Assembly (NCBI GenBank): GCA_963682055.1
Contig: OY821749.1
Location: forward strand, 21,087,631 to 21,151,630
DNA length: 64,000 bases
Source: Primula veris
Taxonomy: Eukaryota; Streptophyta; Magnoliopsida; Ericales; Primulaceae
Direction: 5' to 3'
In this document: piece by piece, positions 23,190 through 32,737 of the stretch
Layout: each line of letters starts with the position of its first letter
How positions within the stretch are numbered: the first letter of the stretch is position 1
Notes under the pieces: generated by a model
Told to the model about the DNA's origin: nothing
Seen by the model: the letters and a program-made list of their open reading frames with translations, nothing else
Databases searched by the model: none
Made by a program: the position numbers and the translations under genes

Positions 23190-26100
23190 AACACTTTAAA
23201 AAGAAACAAAAATGCTTATATAACCACTCATAGTGATAGTGATTCTGAGAGTAACAGTGATGAAGAGGATGGTTCAAATTTTGTTAATTTCATGGGAATA
23301 ATCACTGAAAAAGAACCTACTTATGAAAGTGACTGTGAGCATGTTTCAACCCCAGTTACAACTGCCTGTGAAACATATAGCAGTGATGAGGAAGAGCCTT
23401 CTGATGAAAACATTACTAAGCAATACCTTGTTCTGTATGAAAAGTATAAAAGTCTGAGTAAACAATGTTTGATCATAAGCAAGCTGAATGTTGATCTAAA
23501 GGATGAGGTCAAAAATCTTACTGAGAAGCTTAAATTACAACTGGCTGAACTTACTGAAACTAAAAAGATAATAAAATTGCTGAATGTCTCTGCTTCAGAT
23601 AAATTAGATGACATGCTGTCATATTCTAGAGGATCCAAAGATATCAGTGGTCTAGGGTACTATGGTGGTAAGAGTACAGGAAAAACTACTTTTATTGAAG
23701 CTGTTGCTAAAGCTAAAACTCATGATTTTGATCACAAGGTTAGAAGCTCAGTTGCAACCAGAGTTGCAACCAGGAATAAAACGCAGGTTTATGTAAAGAA
23801 GGTTGGAAGCTCAGTTACAACCAAAGTTGCAACCATGAACAAACTGAATAACTTTAGGTTGAAATTGTGCAATTTTTGTAAAAAACCTGGTCATTCTGAA
23901 GTCCAGTGTTATTTAAAAAGGAACAGAAAGTACATTTCCCAGAAAACCTGGTTGGCTTCTGTCAATAAAAATTTGAAATGGGTTTGGAAAGTTAAAGAAA
24001 AAGCAATCTTAGTTGCTAACAACAAAGCTGTTATCAACTCTTTGAATGCTGTTACTTCTAATGATTGGTATTTTGACAGTGGATGCTCTAAGCATATGAC
24101 AGGTACTGCAAGCCTCCTAAAAAATGTCACCATTCTTACAGGTAACACTGTTGTGTTTGGAGGAGGAGATACAGGTAAAATTATTGGTAAAGGTACCTTA
24201 AACAAACCTGGAATGCCTGATATTGAGGATGTTTTTCTTGTAGATGGTCTAAAAGCTAATCTAATTAGTATCAGTCAACTCTGTGATAATGAAATGACTG
24301 TTAAATTTGACAAAGAAAGGTGTCTAATTACTAATCTTAACAATGATTTAATCATGACTGGAGTTAGATCAACCAACAGTTGCTATGTGTTTGAAAAAGC
24401 TGAAAAAGAATTGCCTCAAAGTAGGTGTAATCAAGCTATTACTAATAATGCAGATATTTGGCATAAAAGGCTTGGGCATGTGAATTACAAAACTTTAGAT
24501 AAGCTTGTTAAAAAGGAGTTGATAAGAGGAATTCCTAAACTCAGTGCTAAAACTCAAAGTGTCTGTGGTGATTGTGCTATAGGAAAACAAACCAAAAGTA
24601 TACACAAAAGTACTAGTCTAATCTACACTAAAAGAGTCTTAGAACTTCTTCACATTGACTTGATGGGTCCTATGCAAACTGCCAGTATAGGTGGTAAGAA
24701 GTACATTCTAGTAGTTGTAGATGATTTCTCTAGATACTCTTGGGTAGTGATCTTAAAGGATAAGTCTGAAACTTTTGAACTATTCAAAACTCTGTGCTTA
24801 AAACTGCAAGTTGAAAAAGGTTCCACTAGTGGTAATATTGCTAGGATTAGAAGTGATCATGGAACTGAATTTGAAAATATCAGGTTTAAAGAATTCTGCA
24901 ACTCCTTAGGAATATGTCATGAGTTCTCTGCTCCTAAGACTCCACAGCAAAATGGCATAGTTGAAAGGAAAAATAGAACCATTCAGGAAATGGCTAGAGT
25001 AATGCTTAACTCTAAGAAACTTGCCAATAGATTTTGGGCTGAAGCTGTTAATACTGCCTGTCATATAGTTAATAGAGTTTATATTACTAAAGGTACTTCC
25101 ATGACAGCTTATGAAATATGGAAAGGTAGAAAACCCAATGTAAAGTATTTTCAAGTTTTTGGATGTGTTTGCTATATTCTCAGAGATAGAGAGCATCTTG
25201 GTAAATTTGACTCTAAAAGTGATAAAGAGATTTTTCTTGGTTATGCTCAGAACAGTAGAGCATTTAGAGTCTTCAATCAAAGAACAAACTGTGTTATGGA
25301 ATCTTATAATGTGTTATTTGATGACCTAAAAACTGTTGATGAGATTACAGGTGATAATGAACAGGCTGAGACTACAGAAAAAGAGAAAGAAGAAACACAA
25401 CAAACTGGAAGTCCCAGAGTGGTTGGAAGTCCAGTTGCAACTGAGGTTACAACTGAGGTTGGAACTGAGGTTGGAACCACAGTTGAAACCCAAAATGCTG
25501 CTGAATCTGAAGAAGAAGAAGAAGAAAGTTCTCATGCTCAGTCAACTAGCAGGCCTCGCTATGTAAGGACTCAGAAAAATCATTCTCTTGACAATGTCAT
25601 AGGAGAAGTTACTTCAGGTATGAAAACCAGAGGTAAAAGAAATAATGTTGTTCACTTTGCTTGTTATATCTCTCAGTTAGAACCTAAGAATATAAAAGAA
25701 GCTCTAGAAGATAGTGAATGGATTTTAGCTATGCAGGATGAATTGGCCCAATTTGAGAGAAATAATGTATGGACTTTAGTACCCAGACCTTCTAATAAAA
25801 ATGTTATAGGAACTAAATGGATTTTTAGAAATAAAAGTGATGAGGATGGAGTGATTATTAGGAATAAAGCTAGGTTGGTAGCTCAGGGTTATACACAAAT
25901 TGAGGGAATTGACTTTGATGAAACCTTTGCTCCAGTAGCTAGAATTGAATCCATTAGAATGCTGCTGTCTCTTGCATGTCTGTATGATTTTAAACTGTTT
26001 CAACTTGACATAAAGAGTGCTTTTCTGAATGGTGTGATTAATGAAGAAGTTTATGTTTGTCAACCTAAGGGATTTGAGGATCCTAACTTTCCTGAACATG

Positions 26101-27212
26101 TCTATTTGTTGAAAAAGGCCTTGTATGGTCTAAAACAAGCTCCTAGAGCTTGGTATGATAGATTAACCAAGTACTTGATTGAAAAAGGTTTTAACAGAGG
26201 GGGAGTTGATAAAACTCTGTTTACTAAGAAAACCACAAAGGACATAATAATTGCTCAAATCTATGTTGATGACATTGTTTTTGGTTCTACTTCTAATAAC
26301 AGAATAAAAGAATTCATTTCTGACATGAAGAATGAATTTGAAATGAGTGGAGGAGGTGAACTAACTTACTTTCTAGGATTGCAAGTTAAACAGAATGAGA
26401 AAGGCATTTTTCTGTGCCAAAGTAAGTATGCAGACAATCTTGTTAAAAAGTTTGGTCTGAGTGAGAGTAAAGAGAAGAGAACCCCTATGAGTACTACCCT
26501 TAAACTGTCCAAAAATGATAAAGGTAAAAATGTCTGTCCCAGTCTTTATAGATCCATGATTGGAAGTTTGCTGTATTTAACTGCTAGTAGACCAGATCTT
26601 TGCTTAAGTGTAGGAGTTTGTGCCAGATATCAAGCAAATCCTTTAGAACCTCATCTTCTAGCTGTCAAAAGAATTCTAAGGTATGTAAAAGGAACATCTC
26701 ATCTAGGCCTATGGTATTCTAAAGATACAAACCATTTTCTTAGTGGCTACTGTGATGCAGATTGGGCAGGAAACATAGATGATAGAAAGAGTACTTCTGG
26801 TGGTTGTTTTTATTTTGGAAACAATCTTGTTTCTTGGTTCAGTAAAAAGCAAAATTGCTTATCTTTATCTACTGCTGAGGCAGAATATGTTGCAGCTGGA
26901 AGTGGATGCACTCAACTAATTTGGATGAAACAAATGTTAACTGATTATAATGTTAAACAAGAGATATTAACTCTGTTTTGTGATAACAAAAGTGCTATAG
27001 ATTTAGCCAAAAATCCAGTTCAACATTCCAGAACCAAACATATTGATCTAAGGCATCATTTTATTAGAGAACTAGTTGAAGAAAAGAGCTTAATTTTAGA
27101 ACATGTTTCAACTGAAAGACAACTAGCAGATATTTTCACAAAGCCCCTTGATACAAACAAGTTTGAATCATTAAGAAGTGACATAGGGGTATGTCATTAT
27201 CAATCTAATTGA
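23190..27212 (+). CDS. Copia polyprotein: end of gag, protease, integrase, reverse transcriptase, RNase H
   Basis: The first ATG in frame is at 23292 (1306 codons plus stop), but the frame is open back to about 23190, so this is the continuation of a gag frame cut by the 5' deletion. Approximate landmarks by residue from 23292: zinc knuckle CNFCKKPGHSEVQC at 193; protease WYFDSGCSKHMTG around 262; GAG-pre-integrase IWHKRLGHVNY; integrase core with LHIDLMGP near 454, RSDHGTEFEN and PQQNGIVERKNRT; a Glu/Thr-rich linker; RT with GTKWIFRNK, QLDIKSAFLNG and YVDD near 991; RNase H with CDADWAG, STSGG and STAEAEYVA. All catalytic motifs are present and no stop or frameshift interrupts. Polypeptide repeats of the V(A/G/T)TE kind occur twice where the 12-bp motif runs through the frame. 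Confidence 0.93.
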   Translation, partial: NTLKRNKNAYITTHSDSDSESNSDEEDGSNFVNFMGIITEKEPTYESDCEHVSTPVTTACETYSSDEEEPSDENITKQYLVLYEKYKSLSKQCLIISKLNVDLKDEVKNLTEKLKLQLAELTETKKIIKLLNVSASDKLDDMLSYSRGSKDISGLGYYGGKSTGKTTFIEAVAKAKTHDFDHKVRSSVATRVATRNKTQVYVKKVGSSVTTKVATMNKLNNFRLKLCNFCKKPGHSEVQCYLKRNRKYISQKTWLASVNKNLKWVWKVKEKAILVANNKAVINSLNAVTSNDWYFDSGCSKHMTGTASLLKNVTILTGNTVVFGGGDTGKIIGKGTLNKPGMPDIEDVFLVDGLKANLISISQLCDNEMTVKFDKERCLITNLNNDLIMTGVRSTNSCYVFEKAEKELPQSRCNQAITNNADIWHKRLGHVNYKTLDKLVKKELIRGIPKLSAKTQSVCGDCAIGKQTKSIHKSTSLIYTKRVLELLHIDLMGPMQTASIGGKKYILVVVDDFSRYSWVVILKDKSETFELFKTLCLKLQVEKGSTSGNIARIRSDHGTEFENIRFKEFCNSLGICHEFSAPKTPQQNGIVERKNRTIQEMARVMLNSKKLANRFWAEAVNTACHIVNRVYITKGTSMTAYEIWKGRKPNVKYFQVFGCVCYILRDREHLGKFDSKSDKEIFLGYAQNSRAFRVFNQRTNCVMESYNVLFDDLKTVDEITGDNEQAETTEKEKEETQQTGSPRVVGSPVATEVTTEVGTEVGTTVETQNAAESEEEEEESSHAQSTSRPRYVRTQKNHSLDNVIGEVTSGMKTRGKRNNVVHFACYISQLEPKNIKEALEDSEWILAMQDELAQFERNNVWTLVPRPSNKNVIGTKWIFRNKSDEDGVIIRNKARLVAQGYTQIEGIDFDETFAPVARIESIRMLLSLACLYDFKLFQLDIKSAFLNGVINEEVYVCQPKGFEDPNFPEHVYLLKKALYGLKQAPRAWYDRLTKYLIEKGFNRGGVDKTLFTKKTTKDIIIAQIYVDDIVFGSTSNNRIKEFISDMKNEFEMSGGGELTYFLGLQVKQNEKGIFLCQSKYADNLVKKFGLSESKEKRTPMSTTLKLSKNDKGKNVCPSLYRSMIGSLLYLTASRPDLCLSVGVCARYQANPLEPHLLAVKRILRYVKGTSHLGLWYSKDTNHFLSGYCDADWAGNIDDRKSTSGGCFYFGNNLVSWFSKKQNCLSLSTAEAEYVAAGSGCTQLIWMKQMLTDYNVKQEILTLFCDNKSAIDLAKNPVQHSRTKHIDLRHHFIRELVEEKSLILEHVSTERQLADIFTKPLDTNKFESLRSDIGVCHYQSN

Positions 27213-27409
27213 ATACTTTTGCTAAATATGTCTGTGTTGTGTACCTTTAATAAGTTTTATTTCTAAGGTTAAAGTCTTATGTTGAGCTATGATGTTTTTG
27301 TCTTGAAAAAGCCGCTTTTTGGTGTCTCAAAAACAGATGTGAGGTAACTTGTCCTTAAAAAACCTCTCTGGTAATAGAGTTGCTAGCACAAAGTGCAATT
27401 TTTTATGAT

Positions 27410-27546
27410 GGTTGCAAGTTCAGTTGCAACATCAGTTGAAACCTCACACTCTCAATAGTTGGTTGGAAGTTCAGTTGCAACATCAGTTGAAACCTCGTGT
27501 TAAAAATACTGGTTGCAAGCTCAGTTGAAACATCAGTTGAAACCTC
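27410..27546 (+). repeat. Three repeat units in the non-coding tail of the copia element
   Basis: Each unit reads GGTTG(C/G)AAG(T/C)TCAGTTG(C/A)AAC followed by ATCAGTTGAAACCTC, separated by unrelated 12-20 bp spacers. They are variants of the same 12-bp-period motif seen in the LTR and in the coding region. Confidence 0.8.
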
Positions 27547-28561
27547 AGTCTACATTATAACTGTCAAGACAAAGTCTTATTTTTTTTGACATCACTTATA
27601 CTCTTTCCTTGCTGAGGTCATCAAACAAGTTTTTGTGTAGAGATAAAAACGGATTTGCTCAATATAAGCTCCTAAAATCTAATCTTTATTAAGGCTATTC
27701 AATGATAAACATATTTTCTTAGGTAAATTGCTAGATTTTTGTTTTTCAAAAGCTTAAATATCTGTCTAATTGCTATCTTTATCTTGAATCAAGTCAAATT
27801 TCCTTAAAAGCTTCAACTCTTGAATTTACAAATTTTGGATCAATCTGTTTTGCAAAAGGAATGTTTATCTGTATATTTGGCTGGATTTATCTGTCCTTCA
27901 TGATCTTGCTGTGATTTCTTTAAACTGATTGATAAGATATTTCCTAATTTTTCGCCAAAATCTGTTTCATAATTGATTTGCATGTATCTCTTTCCAATTA
28001 CAAAAGGATATGGACTTTATTGCTATTTATACTAAACTCTTTTTAATATCCCAAAACAATCACAATTATCAGTATTACTCTCTCTCTCTTTCTATTAACC
28101 AAAAATCCTAGTTTAATGAGGTTGATCCTAGGTTCTGGAGTAGGAAAACGTATAGGAGGTTTAGGGCCTTTGCTGGTAGGGAAATTCACTGTGAAAGGAA
28201 GCTTAGTTTGGTTACTAGTTTGTCTGGCTTATGACAAATAGGGGGAGATGAGTTTATGGTTCACTTTAATGTTTACAGTTTCAAGCTTTAATTTCAATGC
28301 CAAACTTTATGTTGCTGTTTTAAAGTTCAGTTACAATTGCTGTATTAAGACTACTCCGTGCCAGCATTGTTTTTGAAATTGAATCTGTTCTGAAACTCTG
28401 TGAATGGATATATTCTGTGCTTATATGATACCTGCTATTCTAACTTGCAGGGGGAGCTAAAACAGATATCTCAAAAGTTTGATACAATACAAATGCTGTA
28501 TTGAATTTGCAGGTGGATTTATGTGATTTATAAACTTAATTGATTTGTCAAAACCAATGAC

Positions 28562-28573
28562 AAAGGGGGAGAT
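28562..28573 (+). other. Polypurine tract of the copia element
   Basis: AAAGGGGGAGAT lies directly before the 3' LTR, the usual site that primes plus-strand DNA synthesis. Similar tracts AGGGGGAGAT (28240-28249) and AGGGGGAG (28449-28456) lie upstream; the first also shares the preceding ATGACAAA. Confidence 0.85.
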
Positions 28574-29830
28574 TGTTAGGACCAGATTTCTGGTCTAAAT
28601 ATTGTTTATTGTCTATTGGTTTTTACTAGATAAATCCTAACTGTTATTAAGAACTAAGACAGTGTTGACAGGTTTCAAGTACCAGTTGCAACCTCAGTTA
28701 CAACCTACTAAGACAGTAGTGTTAGGTTTCAAGTACCAGTTGCAACCTCAGTTACAACCTGCTTAGACAGCGTTGATGGTTTCAAGTACCAGTTGCAACC
28801 TCAGTTGCAACCTGCTGTTCAGCAGAATTCTGTCTAGTTCTGTTATTCTGCATAACTGTTCTTTATTACTAATTATTTGTTTTAAAGTATGCAGGATATA
28901 TTCTCATATGATCTTAACAGGTTTAGTATGCGTTTATTGAGAATATCAAAGTGGTAAGGAAAGATTTCCTAAAAGATATAAAGAGATTAGTTTATAAGGT
29001 TATGTTTCCTTTTAATATGTATCTCTATTCTTATGCTTGTCCTTATCACTTGTTTCAATCTTTTGTTCCTTATCTATATTCAGTATAATTCGTTTAAAGA
29101 TTGAATGTAATATGGAGTTATGTGTTTCATATATATATGGAAAGATATTATCTCTAAAAGATATTATCTTTATATGTTTCCTAGTTATAGGAAAAGACTA
29201 ACTCCTATTTCCAAGCTAGTTTTTTAACAGGTATTAATTTATGAAGATTGATGTCAATCCTACAAAAGGCAGACGTGCAATATGGAGAGATTGAAGCCAA
29301 TCAAAACAAGTCAAAGCAATCATAAAAGATCTTGAAGCAAGAAGATTGTTTTACTTGTATAAATAGTTGATAACCTAGCTTGTAAAATGTGTGTGTTCTA
29401 AATTATAAAGAACTTATTTTCTAGAGAGAATACACGTGAGCTTTAAAAAGAAAAACAATGGTGGGATGCCATTGATTTATAAGTGATAGTTATAGAGTAG
29501 GAGCAATATAGTGATAGGCAGAAAAACATAGAGGGAGTCTAAGTTTTTCATTAAGACTTGAGTCATATATTGTAAGCTTTTTATAATATCATAATCTGGG
29601 TAAGTGCCCCGGAGACGTAGCCTAGTTAGGTGAACTCCGTTGTTAAATGTGCGTGTGAATTATTTCCAAGTACATTTAATTTTAAAACAGTTTCTGTCCA
29701 TTAATACACTTGGTTCCAACTGCAGTTCCAACCTCACTTGAAACCTTATACACTTGGTTCAAACTGCAGTTCCAACCCCACTTGGAACCTTACTGCAAAA
29801 CTGCATCTAGAACAACGGATAGGAATTTCA
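28574..29830 (+). repeat. Complete 3' LTR of the copia element
   Basis: 1257 bp, TGTTAGG...TTTCA, followed by CTGAG. It contains the 54-bp U3 array, TTGTATAAATAG near 29358, and near its end a 44-bp tandem duplication (29706-29749 and 29750-29793) with GGTTCCAACTGCAGTTCCAA, again a variant of the element's 12-bp motif. Confidence 0.9.
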
Positions 29831-29835
29831 CTGAG

Positions 29836-30296
29836 CTTATCTGGTTTTTTGGAGTTTAACATGAGATACCAGCAAAAAAGGGGGAAAATGAAAGTAAATC
29901 TTAAGCTGCAACCAGGCAAGCCGTCACTGTAAATCATAGTAAGAATTATATATAGCGTCCATAAACCGCTCAGATGAAAAAGATAAATTGAGCAGTTAAT
30001 AAATTTAGCGTCCGAAATCACAATAAAAGGGAAATTAGAAATCCTCAATTTGGAAAATGAAAAAAAGGTTGAGAAAATGAAAAGGAGGGATAATAAGAGT
30101 AATAGTAGAAAACAACCAAGTGTTTGGTTTTGTTTGACCAACCAAAGAAAGGGATAACCCGTGTTTTACTGCCACTCCTAAATCTGCAAAATCCTTTCTA
30201 TATTCAGTTGTTTTCATTTTTCGTTCATCATAGAAACAACTCTGAGAACAAAAAACAAGAAAGTAAAACAGGAGCGTAGCTACTACTTGACGAAAA
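29836..30296 (+). other. Upstream region of the small heat-shock-like gene
   Basis: AT-rich flank between the copia element and the start codon. It should hold the promoter; I do not see a convincing run of heat-shock elements, and no TATA box is clear. Confidence 0.35.
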
Positions 30297-31435
30297 ATGG
30301 CGTCGAAAGTGGTAGCTAGTGCTCCAACTTTATTTTCTATGTTCGTCCGTAACTTCTCCCACCGTCCTTATGGTGTAACTCCTTTGGCCACCACCATGCG
30401 GTCATTCTCTAAATGTTCCCTTTCACGAAACTATTCACCTTCCGATAAAAGTGGTATTTATCGCATTAATTTTCAATACTTGTTTGTTTGGTTATAACTT
30501 CATTTATTTCTACCAAAGTGGTAACTTATAGGTTGACAAAGTAAAAGTAAAACTTAAAAACTGAGATCTTAATTAAAAGGCATAGCCAAGAACTGTTCAA
30601 GATGGTATTTACAACCTGCAGAATGCTATCGATCCAAAGGAACTTTATAGCAGAATAAAGGAATTAGTAGAGAATTATAGTGCAAAATTGCAAATTATTG
30701 TAATTTTTACTTTTATGAGAATTAGTAGAGAATTATACATGTATGGAACCAAATTCGTTAGGTTAGTTTATGAGAGAAGCCATGTTAATTCTTGTCAGCT
30801 TATTCTATTGTGTTGCCCACATTTCCAAATATGATTCACAAGACTTCCCTTTTCCGTGAATATTTCAGAAAACCCCATTCTTTGCAAGTATTTATTAAAA
30901 ATTCCTTAAAAATAAACAAATTTGAAGATCAACCACTAATTTCGTAAAACTAAACTCTCTTCTCTACAACATTTCTGTCCCTTTTTTTACAAGTCTCTAT
31001 TTAACGAATTATTATATAAGGAAAGTCGTTTCATGTTCCGACCACATTTCACGCTAGTAATTTCCATATTATATCCACATCAACCGGCATCTAAAATTAT
31101 GCCCAATTCTAATACGATGATCAGTCTGTGCAGATTCCCACCCATTTCTTAGGGCTGGTGAGTTAGGTCATTGTCGAGTGGACAAAACGAAGAAAGATTG
31201 TCACGTCATGAGAGTGGACGTTCCAGGAATTCCAAAGGATCAGATGGTATTGTGGGTCGAATCAGGGCATATATATTTTTCTGCCAAGGACTCGGAACTC
31301 CCGTATTATAATTACGATGGGAGGGTATATAGAGGCTCGATTAGTTTTGATCCGAAAAAGTTTGATTCAAATCAGGTGAAATCCGAGGTCAGGGACGGGG
31401 TTTTATGGATAGTTGTCCCAAGGTTGAAGAAGTAG
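30297..31435 (+). CDS. Small heat-shock-like protein with probable mitochondrial presequence
   Basis: Two exons, 30297-30453 and 31134-31435, join in phase (G|GTATTT donor, CTGTGCAG acceptor) to give 152 residues. The first exon, rich in Arg and Ser and without acidic residues near the start (MASKVVASAPTLFSMFVRNF), looks like a mitochondrial targeting peptide. The second encodes a short alpha-crystallin-like domain: HVMRVDVPGIPKDQMVLWVE, then YNYDGRVYRGSISFDP and DGVLWIVVPRLKK, the last matching the GVLxxxxP signature. Such proteins hold unfolding proteins in oligomers without ATP. It is shorter than classical class M proteins; heat induction is assumed from the family only. An alternative donor three bases upstream would also keep the phase. 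Confidence 0.75.
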
Positions 31436-32737
31436 ACAGATTTTCTGAAGATTTTTTTCAAAGTCCAAGCTTATTTTTTGGTTCAAGAGATGTGGAACTA
31501 AAGATTGTACCGAAAGATAAATTCATAATATAAGATATTTGCTTTAACCACAAGTCAACATAGTGAATGAAGGAAACTTACTATTTTGGCTGTAGTAATT
31601 TTATTTCTATGCGTTTCACACATGCGAATGTAGCTAGTATATCTAATGCGATTTTCCAAGAAATTAATGATTGATTTGATGATATTTTGAAAATTATACC
31701 ATTGTTCCGGGAAAAAAAAATCAACTTTATTTTCTTTAAAAAATGGGCTAGGAGATGATACTATAACCGTGAACATTATAAAAGCGCCAAATGTTCATAA
31801 GGAAAAAACCTACTGTACTTTTTACAAACAAATTACGGGAATCCACCGTTAGAAAATGAAAAAGTTTTTGAAGACCCTTTTATATATATATATATATTAT
31901 GGCTTATGATATTTAACAAACATTACGACGATTACATTACCTAACCTCCGACCGGGGTCGCACATCTTAAATAAAACTGTCTAGATCACAAATGGGAACG
32001 CAGGTCACTTGACCCTCGTCACTTACAAATTATCTTTGAGACGAGAATTATTAGTGAACACTGAACACGGTCTTGAGAAACATTACCCTCATTTAAATTC
32101 AATGAACCTTACATCGAGTTTCTGTCAGCCTTTATGAGAAGCTTTTCTATTCATGACGTTCTTTGTTTTAGCCAAGAAAACAAGTTACGATTACCAAAAT
32201 ATGCTTTAGTGTTTGAAATGTATGTCTGTGATCGAGTGAAGTGGGGATTTAAATTATGATGAACAAATCTACGGTCAGTTGAAGACCAAATATATTGATA
32301 ATTTATTTAGTTGCTCGATAAAATCAAAATGTGCTACTTGCTCAATTACAATTCAAGTTGAATTAGTTTCAGGTTAAAATGTGGTTCACCGGCTTTAAAA
32401 GGGCTGCAGTAATTTACATCGAGGCTTCGCCAAATTTTATAAGCAAATTTCCCATTCACAGAGTTCTCTAATTTGGCAAGAAGACCAAAATAGTATTTAT
32501 AGACTGGAATTAAACTTCTGTTATCGTCTAACGCGGGAATGTAAATCATAGCGATCAAGTCGTGTGTTTCAGAAGGCCAAATTTCATATTGATCTTTTCT
32601 TTAATTCATAAAACCACAACAGATGACAACAATCGTTTCAGAATCTCATAATAACACAATTGCATGTGACTTTACATAGACCCTAAAAAAAACCAAAACT
32701 ATTGAGGATCAGATAAATACCTAACGAGGCGTTTTTA
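31436..32737. other. Intergenic, nothing recognised
   Basis: Convergent spacer between the heat-shock-like gene and the end of the zinc-finger gene; includes an AT dinucleotide run near 31880. No exon seen. Confidence 0.45.

Larger units (their letters stand above)
22386..29830 (+). mobile_element. Ty1/copia LTR retrotransposon, young, with a 5' deletion
   Basis: The element starts TGTTAGGACC at 22386 and ends GGAATTTCA at 29830, flanked by exact 5-bp duplications CTGAG (22381-22385 and 29831-29835). Order: truncated 5' LTR (22386-23182), end of gag plus pol in one frame (23190-27212), a 1.35-kb non-coding tail with short repeats, polypurine tract (28562-28573), and complete 3' LTR (28574-29830). 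The domain order protease, integrase, RT, RNase H is that of copia. The shared 797 bp of the LTRs show no difference by eye, so insertion was recent. The primer site, the rest of the 5' LTR and most of gag are missing, so this copy cannot replicate alone. Confidence 0.93.
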
